Below the pieces are notes generated by a model. The model had not been told where the DNA came from. It did not search any database and saw only the letters and a program-made list of their open reading frames with translations. Shown in pieces: positions 56,101 through 64,000 of a DNA stretch of 64,000 nucleotides. Origin of the DNA: Cheiracanthium punctorium (taxonomy: Eukaryota; Arthropoda; Arachnida; Araneae; Cheiracanthiidae); assembly GCA_038373885.1 (NCBI GenBank), contig JAWZYV010010290.1:333126-397125 (forward strand), read 5' to 3'. Numbering within the stretch: the first letter of the stretch is position 1; each line of letters begins with the position of its first letter. The position numbers were made by a program, and so were the translations under genes.

Positions 56101-57528
56101 CTTATAGTGTTCGTTTTTGGTGGTGGTGTGTAAGGAGATGGCTTTTCCGCTAGAACACCATTTTACATTTACTTGATACCAAGGTATATACAAAATAAGA
56201 TTTAAGAACTTATGAAAGAAAAACACTACTTGCTGTTACAGATGATGTTCAGGCAATACAAAAATTAGTGTTATCTACTCCATGAATCTTCATTTATTTG
56301 TATTCAAAAGCAAAGACTACATTCCTTTCCGGATTTACTCGAGAGAAATGGAATTTAGAAGGAAAAGTATATAGAATTATGGAAAAATGGGTGAACTGGA
56401 GTCATAGTCAGTTATTCTTATAAAGATATAACCAAATGATTTAAGAAATTTAGGACTAACAAGAATCTAAACTATATCAATTGAGACTTAACGAATTTTT
56501 TAAGAGTTTAGGTTGTGGCTTTGAGACGCAGATACACCATTTTGAAATTAAAAAAAAAAAAAATCATCTGATGTAGGTTCTGAATAGATTTTATCTTGAT
56601 TGTTGCTAAGTTTATCTAACCTTTGGTCTATAAAAAGGTTTTTCCTACGTATGGCTTTCTGTAAAATGATTTATTAAAGTTTATTCTCAGGTGACACATA
56701 TTTGGAACGTCATCTTGGAGCAGTGAGAACATTCTCCCGCAAAGACAAAAGCATTAGTGAAGAGTTGTTTCGAGGTCCCTTTTAATCCGGAATATTGTTT
56801 TAACATTAAAAAAAATATTATATATATTTTTCTTTATTCATATTATAGAATGACCGAGGTAGTAAATAGAATATTCAGGGTGTCCTTAATAACATTGACC
56901 TCGAGCTTTTATTCCTAAAATATTGATCACAAACATTATTACAAAGTCACGTAAAACTGCGAGCATTCTATGAAATCGTTTAAAATTTTCAGAGGATTAA
57001 ATTTGTAATAAATAAGTATTTTAATTTTTTTAACTGACCTTATTTAAAAAAAATCCTGATTAGTAAAATGTTCTCCCATTCTTGGTTGATTTACAAAATT
57101 GCAACCTTTTGGCGTAGAAAATCTGAGAGATGATACAAATTTTGAGGTTTTATGCATACTCTTAAATGTAAACGCTTGTAGCATTCATTGCTTTCGTTCG
57201 TAATTCGTGTACGATCAATAAAAAGCGATCATCCGGACCACTGAAAAGTGGTTCAAGTCAACATGTATTTATTTTCGTATATCTCTGACATTTTTTAGGA
57301 TATAAAACGATAGAAATTTGTACATTATATTATTAGTGTATAGGGCATAATTTATTAACTGCGTTTATTGCTTTGTAGGGAGGCCGTATAAAACTTTAAA
57401 ATTTGCATTTGCTCAAATTTAATCTCCTGAAATGTGTAATCGATTTCTTAAAATTCTGTGCAATTGTTTGCGTAACATTATAATTCATTATGCCACGAAT
57501 GATTAATATTTAAAGAATAATCAAAATA
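56101..57528. other. AT-rich non-coding DNA, old repeat at 56877
   Basis: The segment starting 'cagggtgtccttaataac' at 56877 resembles 38665-38750. No gene was recognised. Confidence 0.4.
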
Positions 57529-57996
57529 TTAGGTGTATCGGAAAGTAATGTTCTTTTTTTACATAAAATTCAAACAAATTTTCAACAAATATTGAATTAT
57601 AAACAAAGCTGTGCCCAAGCAAAGGATTCGCGTTTATTAAATTTTAAAATAAGAATTTTTTTTTTTTTGTTCTTTCAAGAAAAATAGACACTCTCCCCCC
57701 TTTTTTCACGTCTACCATCCTTGGAGGATTATCTTCCCTGAAATCAATTTTTAGATATTCGTGAGTGTTGTACTTTACAGCTAGAATTTTATGGATGTAT
57801 TTTTTCTTCTTTGAGATCACGCAGGATATGTGAAAAAAACGTTTTTGTCCCCTATCCTCCATGAGTTGGAAAATGCTCTGCAATCTAGCATCTTCGCTAA
57901 AAAACTTGCATGCCAAATTTCGTATTAGCTTTAGCTGTTTTGGCTAGGCAATATATTGGCATACGAAAAAATGACATCACTTTCGGATACACCTAA
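57529..57996. mobile_element. Mariner-like non-autonomous element, 468 bp
   Basis: 'ttaggtgtatcggaaagtaa' on the left is mirrored by 'actttcggatacacctaa' on the right; TA within TTA...TAA is the likely target duplication. The terminus is of the TTAGG(T)...mariner type. It matches 32729-33235 along its length. The 90-codon minus-strand open frame inside carries no transposase motif that I recognise. Confidence 0.82.
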
Positions 57997-58975
57997 TATT
58001 TAAAGAGTAAAAGCCGAGCTCAATGTGTTTTTACATATTTTCATAAACATGTTTCTTCTTATTAGCAAAGCTTGACAGTTGTGATCTTTAAGCGTGTTAT
58101 GATTTTCAGTAAGTCTTTCGTCGCTTCGTACTTTGTTTTCTATCCCAGTTGCGATGTTATTTTTGATTGCGCGAACTTCTTTTTTTATTTATCTGTGATG
58201 ACGAGCATTGTTAAGACTTCCATTCGTACTTTATTTTCGGTTATTTTATTGACGATGAATTTTATTCTTTTTTTTTTGTTATATCACCTGCTTTTTAAAA
58301 ACTTAATGTAATTAGGAAATTGTTTTTGAAGTTTTAATAATTTTGAAAAATTATTCTTTAGTTATGTGCAATTTCTTCTTTTAACTGCTTATAAGATAGT
58401 TTACACCACACTGAATGTTTTTTTTTGACGGCTTTTGAAAGTTAAATGTGGTTGAAGGTCTTTAGAAAGAAAAAAAGATCATTGAATTGGATAAAATTAT
58501 TACATCACAATTTAAAATTTCATAGTAATAACAATTATGACTATAATACTATTCTAAACTTATACAAACAATTATTAATTTTCTAATTATACATAATTAG
58601 TTAACAGTGTAGTCAGAAAAAAGATAAATATGCAACACCAAAATAAATTCTTTGTGTTTCTTAAAAGATTTTAAATGTTAGAAGATTTTCATACTACTCA
58701 AATTTCAGCTGACAATGAATTTTGATGTTAATGAAACAGGTAAATGATAATCAATATAAATTTAGGTTTTGTTTGGGTAGATTTGATGGTGCTTGTTCTT
58801 CTCATATTCCTTTACTACTGCGTATTGCCTCATGTTTAAAGTGTGTGAAATAATCTTTAAGTCGAATTGATCAGGCATTTTATTTGAACTTCACATGATA
58901 TTTCATACAATAATTTGGGCTGGGTTATTTAAAACGCCGCTTGACTTATGCCATTTCTATACACGCAGTACTCTC
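57997..58975. other. AT-rich non-coding DNA
   Basis: Nothing was recognised. A 79-codon open frame at 58072-58311 is hydrophobic because it reads T-rich DNA, with no family signature. Confidence 0.4.
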
Positions 58976-59252
58976 TTAATAATCAAGAGTGAAAAACCAG
59001 TGCTGAGGAGTGATATATCACCCTACCTTCGTGACAAAAATCAGCCAACCTCCATAGAGTGAGAAATCACTATTCTGAAGAGTGACATTTCTGACTCCGG
59101 ACTAGGAGTGAGAATTCAAAAACCCACTCCGGGAAAGAGTGCCTCACTCTAAGGAAAGGGTGACAGCACGCCATCCCTTAAAGAGTGGAGCGCTCTGATC
59201 AAGAGTGAGCTATGACCCTTTTTAAGAGTGACCGCCACTTTTTATAGGGTGA
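58976..59252. repeat. Cluster of about eleven GAGTGA-type motifs
   Basis: In about 275 bp, 'agagtga', 'ggagtga' or close variants occur about eleven times, mostly in one orientation, with inverted partners ('ctcactct', 'atcactat', 'atcaccct'). Examples are caagagtga, gaggagtga, tagagtgag, gaagagtga, aggagtgag, aaagagtgc, caagagtgag, taagagtga. The spacing is irregular, unlike a simple tandem array. It ends at the MITE at 59258. Confidence 0.8.
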
Positions 59253-59257
59253 TTATT

Positions 59258-59408
59258 CGAGACCGTATCCAGGGGTCCGGACCCTCCCCCCCTCCCAAAA
59301 AAATTGATTTTTGTTAATAAAATAATAATAATGACGTCTTTTTGTGAAAAATTCTGCCTTTTCCACGGTTTGGACCCTGCCTGAAATTTTTGTCTGGGTA
59401 CGGCCCTG
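59258..59408. mobile_element. Short hAT-like MITE, 151 bp
   Basis: 'cgagaccgtatccagg' on the left is mirrored by 'tctgggtacggccctg' on the right. The flanks gattatt and gatttatt are an 8-bp duplication differing by one indel. 'ggtccggaccctcc' and 'ggtttggaccctgcc' lie inside each end. Confidence 0.75.
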
Positions 59409-59477
59409 GATTTATTCCTTGCATATGCCTTGCTTCTGGCTATCACTATTTTAGGGAAATTATAATAATTCCTTATA

Positions 59478-59500
59478 AATATATATATATATATATATAT
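59478..59500. repeat. (AT)n microsatellite
   Basis: This is a run of about eleven AT dinucleotides in AT-rich surroundings. Confidence 0.9.
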
Positions 59501-59699
59501 GATGTATCTGGTAACAGCATTGATTATTATTATTTTTTAAATATTTGGCAAACATTAAAAGATATTTTCTATATAGCATCAATATTTATCCAATCTTGTG
59601 AATTCATTGAAAATAAAATCCAATATTATAAATTTAATATTTTGCCCATTTGAAATCAAATTTTAATACTATTGAATCTTAAAGTATTTGAAATTTATC

Positions 59700-60560
59700 A
59701 ATAATATTGAGTGTATATTAGAAATATTTCCAATATTATTAAGTACTAATTACTTTTAATTATTAAAATTTACATATATGTGAATACTTTGAGAGTAAAG
59801 ACCACTTCCAGTATTGGTAAAAACTAGAGTTTAGCCCTGATATATGCTCAAAATGTTATTATTATTTGTAAAATTTTAATTAACATATGAAGTGTGTATT
59901 GAAATATTAATTATATATTGAGAATATTTCTGAAGCAGTCTCACTACCAATGAACTTTTAAATATTAACTCAATATTGTGAAAACATTGATATCAAAAAC
60001 CAATAATATTACAAAGTAGTAAGTGAACACATTGAGAATAAACAGTTTCCAATATTGGTAAATAAAATTCCAATATTGGTAAAAATTAGCATTTAGGTCT
60101 GATAAATTCTCAAAATAACATTATACTTTCAGTATGACTATACTAATACCTTTTTCCACTGAATTTAACATACAAAAAAATATATTCTTAATATAGGGTT
60201 GTATTGGAAATATTTTTGAAGTAGTCCTCAATTGATAAATTTTTTAATGTTAACTCAATATTGTTAAAAAAAATTGAAAACAAAGATCAACTGTAACTTC
60301 GTCAAATGTATCAAATGTAACTTCGTACAAAGTAGCAAAGTTAATATTTGCCTCAGATATATTTAAAATGCATTTATAGTATTTGATATACATTGGAAAT
60401 ATATTCAATATGGATAAGTAATTACTTTAACATAACTTTATACCATTTTTAATTTTTTTGGTTAATATTTACTCAATATTACACTGGGAATAAAGCTAGT
60501 ATTGGTAAAAAGTAGAAAGTTGATATTTAACCTTTATATTGTAAAAATTATAAAACTTTG
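59700..60560. repeat. Diverged AATATT-rich tandem array
   Basis: Recurring blocks in the same order are 'tattggaaatatttttgaag' (about 59718, 59897, 60205, 60389), 'taactcaatattg' (59965, 60247, 60470) and 'tattggtaaaaattagcatt' (59813, 60073, 60502). The period is about 180-300 bp and identity is low. It is probably an old satellite-like array or a repeat-rich MITE cluster. No ORF is present. Confidence 0.65.
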
Positions 60561-63500
60561 CTGCTATTGAATTTAAATTAAATATATTTAAAATGTATCT
60601 GCAATATCGAGCGCCTTGAAAATATTCTTCATATCGTACAAGTAAATATTTTTGCCGCATTTACCTCCCCCCCCCCCAAGTTTGTCCATAGGCAATCTTT
60701 AATACATCATAGCTGGATATTGGGTATATCTATTAGAAGTCCAACATAAAATAGATTTCTCTATTAGAAATTTGAGGTGTGATCTCTCTAATGAGTAAAT
60801 AACATCTATAACATACAGGTATCTGTATATATGTAGCATAGTTATAATACTTAAACTTCCAGAAGATCTCAAATATCCCAAAAATGGCTATCTATTTCAT
60901 ATTCAAAATATCCAAAGATCAGAAATTGATACTTATTTCATATCCAGAACTTCTTAGATATCTATTTCTGGGCTATCTTGGATTATTGTCATGTTCAGAA
61001 TGATCCATAACAGCTGGAAAATAAATTTTACGTAGCTCAATGGTACAAGTAATATCTGACCCCATGCATTTTTAGATTCTTGCTTTCATTCCAGTGAGTG
61101 AAATGTGGACTGTTGACACAAAACATACAGTATTTAAAATAACAGCCTATTCTGAAATTAAACAGATTAAGAAGGAGTACAGAATTTCATTTTAATAATC
61201 AGATGATGGCATCACTAAAAGGTACCCCCAAGAGTTCCACATGGTTACTAAAACAAACCTCCATAACTTCTAGATCTATTTAGTTACAGAATTCGTTAAC
61301 AGTTTATGTTTTGTTTGGTTAGTCAAAACGTAACAGGAATAGAAGTGAAAGTTTCAAAATGCTTGGAGGTGATCTGTATAGCCATTGAGCTATGTAAAAT
61401 CCATCAGCAGGAGATTTATAAGAATTTTCTTTGTCTGCAGTACTATAACTTCATTTGAGGTAATCTGTGATCAAACAAGAATAGAAATAAGAGTTTCGGA
61501 CATCCACATTACTCAACAGTGTGCAGAAATATTTGATATGTTCAATGTTACCTTTTCTCCTGCTGAAATAAAAAATCCCTGAAAGCTTATTTTTTACCTA
61601 TGGTACATTTCAGAACAACTTTCACTTACAACAGTATTAACAAAACAATAAAAATAGTTCATGATAAGATATTTATATAAAATCAAAAGAATACTAATAA
61701 TTTTGATTTTTAAATAGGTTTTATTTTAAGCATAATTTATTCAAACTTTCTTTTCAACTTTATTACAATTAACAAGTCTTTTTTTTAATTTTAAATAAAT
61801 AAGAAATGAACAGGATTGAATTGTTATCGAAAAGAAATTATTTGAAATTAAATTTCAGTCATTTATACGAACAAATACAAGAATTATGAAACACGAAAAT
61901 AAGTTAAAAGAGTAATAGCTATCCTTTAATTGAAAACCAAAAAAAAAAAAAAAAATTAAATAAATAAACTAATTGTTGGGTAAATCAAAAATATAAATAT
62001 ATCTGCTGATAACCTCTGTTAATGTACATATCATGTTTGGAAATTTAAGAGAATACCTATTTTTCTATTCTTCCCCCTCCCCCCAGAAAAAGGAATAAAA
62101 TATTTCTAAAATGGAAACTACTTTATATTGATTGATTTCTTTTTTTGTGAAAAGGGGTAAAGAAATATTTTTGTGCAGGCCAATACATAAATAATATAAA
62201 TCAAAACCAATTATTTCATAATTCCCCAACAATGCCCATTTTGTTGAATCCCCCCAACATTTTTGTCTTGTCCAAAAACCATTATTTAAGGTTTAGAGGC
62301 ATGAGCAAGAATACAGGTTAGAATCCTTAAAAAGTTCACCACCCAAGTCAGCCCCCCCAAGAAGACACCCCTCTTGTAGACTTGCCATAACGCAAAGAAA
62401 TAATTGAAGTTTAGAGCATGAGGGTGAACCATATTAACCTCCATAGATAATGTCTGGGTGAGGGGGGAGGGTGGTGATTCACAGAAAAAGATTTTTTTTT
62501 TCACCTCTTAAAAAACCAAATTCCTGTTCTGAACATAATTTATACATACTTCAAAATAAAAGCCATTTCTTAATTTTTTAATATATATACACATTCATTT
62601 CTTTATTTATTTTTAAGTGTGATTTTATTTATTTCAATTTCACTTTTACAGCAAAATAGCTACAAATTACTTAATCTTTTAAAAACTTCAAATTGAAAAA
62701 AAAATTCTTTTAATATAGATTTTATGCAAGAATTATTATACTATTGAAAACAGATTTAGAACAATAAATGAAAGTAAAGCCAGAAAAACTCATTAGTATG
62801 TTAGAACAAAGTTCAATTAATACGAGGGCCAAAAAAAAAAAAAAGAAAGAAAAAACAGTTAATAAAAATATATAAGCAAAGTCTTAATAAAAACATGAGT
62901 AATGGAACTTCCAAGTCCAGAGTAGTCTTCAGCCTAGCAAATTTTAGTTTACGATGCGTTCTAAATTAAAAAAAAAAATTTAAACTATTACAGAACTGCA
63001 GAAGTAAAAAATAGCCTACGAATTGAAAAAAGTGGAAGATATCTCTTATTGAGACTCATGCAGGTTTGAATGAATTATAAAAGCAATGGCAGTGAACACA
63101 CAACAAATTATTACAAATTTGGTTTAATTGTATTACATTGTTACATTTATATAAAATACAATCACTGGATTCAATATGAGTACTTCAATACTATTTCACA
63201 TTCAGGGATTCTTCTAACAGCATCTGGAAGATAAAAATTATGACTTCAACAAGTAATTACAGAATTAAAAGTTAAAACATAACTGCTATTCTATCCTAAT
63301 AAAAAAAGGGTACCCTCCCCCTCCCCATAATTTGAATAAGACTGAAGAAAGGCTCAAAATCAGAAAGAGTTGGCAGCTAGAATATACTAGAGCATAAACT
63401 AGATCTATGTTAAATACATACAAAATAAAATTAGTTAAAATTAGTTTTGTGTGTACATGGATTAGTGTCAAATTTAAATCTCCAACTAAAGCACAGCTTA

Positions 63501-64000
63501 ACACTTTCAACTAGGTGATGAATTTACAGAGGAATAAGTCAGCAGATCTTTTCATTTGATTCAGAAAACATTTTGTTTATAGTTTCACTAAAATCGGAGG
63601 ATAACTTTATAATAAAAAGTCTGCAAATCTACATACATTTTGGAACACCTTTAGGAGCAGGTTAAATACAATTTTGGAACAGCACAAAAGCATACCGAAA
63701 AATGGTAATAATAAATACTTTCTTATTACCATTTTTCATATTACCATATTTATGTATGGTAATAATAAATACTTTCAAGTAACATTTACATATACTGTAA
63801 CCTTCTGAGTAAGAGAGGGAAGGGAAACAGGGTTCCTACTGTTAAAATTGTACAAATTATGAATAAATGAATAAAATAAAGATGTAGAATTTAAGCTGCC
63901 TTTTACATTTTAATTTTGCCACTGAACATAAAAGCAAATGGAAAAAAAAACTGCAATAAAACTTAAATATAGCAGCTCAAAAAAAAAAAAATCTATTTTT
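60561..64000. other. AT-rich non-coding DNA to the window end
   Basis: No gene was recognised on either strand. A C-run lies at 60666-60679 and an A-run at 61939-61954. A direct repeat 'atggtaataataaatacttt' occurs at 63703 and 63755, with 'attaccat' inverted copies between them. Several short open frames lack any family signature. Confidence 0.45.

Noticed and set aside
57644..57916. 90-codon minus-strand open frame in the mariner-like element
   Set aside because: I could not see the catalytic or DNA-binding motifs of mariner transposase; it is probably chance or an unrecognisable remnant.

Overview
This is AT-rich eukaryotic nuclear DNA, most likely from an arthropod and probably an arachnid. 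I infer this from the intron-containing SLC6 transporter gene, the tRNA-derived SINEs, Tc1/mariner and hAT elements, Helitrons, an RNase H-bearing LINE remnant, and the absence of any bacterial-style gene packing. I could not search a database, so the taxonomic call is an inference.

Only one convincing host-gene segment is visible: the first coding exon of an SLC6 sodium-dependent neurotransmitter or amino-acid transporter (8201-8396, plus strand). It ends in a canonical GT splice donor, and a 6-codon upstream ORF stops on the main AUG. No second exon was recognised, so most of the rest of the window is probably a very long first intron, possibly followed by intergenic DNA. A GC-rich patch at about 23.37-23.75 kb carries an RFX-type X-box and an NRF1-like motif and is the best candidate regulatory region.

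The rest is dominated by transposable elements. From left to right: a mosaic of short 'cagtggcgtag'-type MITEs and SINEs (0-2 kb); a decayed DNA transposon encoding an unusual transposase-like protein (2.65-5.48 kb); SINEs and nested hAT MITEs directly upstream of the SLC6 exon (6.2-7.9 kb); scattered MITEs at 11.9, 12.6 and 14.2-15.1 kb; a 1.26-kb TTAA-flanked element (20.08-21.34 kb); a minisatellite-bearing MITE (21.5 kb); two tandem foldback units separated by a hAT MITE (22.0-23.0 kb); more MITEs and SINEs at 24-35 kb; and a hAT element at 41.66-42.27 kb.

The most remarkable locus is 43.08-53.30 kb. A single Tc1-like element has been split by a mariner-like transposase fragment, by a Helitron that itself contains a second Helitron, and, 47 bp further on, by a 4.3-kb DNA transposon with about 785-bp terminal inverted repeats that itself carries a hAT MITE. 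Target-site duplications or target dinucleotides support most of these boundaries and give a relative order of insertion. To the right are a LINE RNase H remnant with a SINE beside it (54.2-55.1 kb), a second mariner-like copy (57.5 kb), a cluster of GAGTGA motifs (59 kb), a diverged AATATT-rich tandem array (59.7-60.6 kb) and about 3 kb of featureless AT-rich DNA.

No rRNA gene, functional tRNA gene, CRISPR array or operon-like structure was seen.
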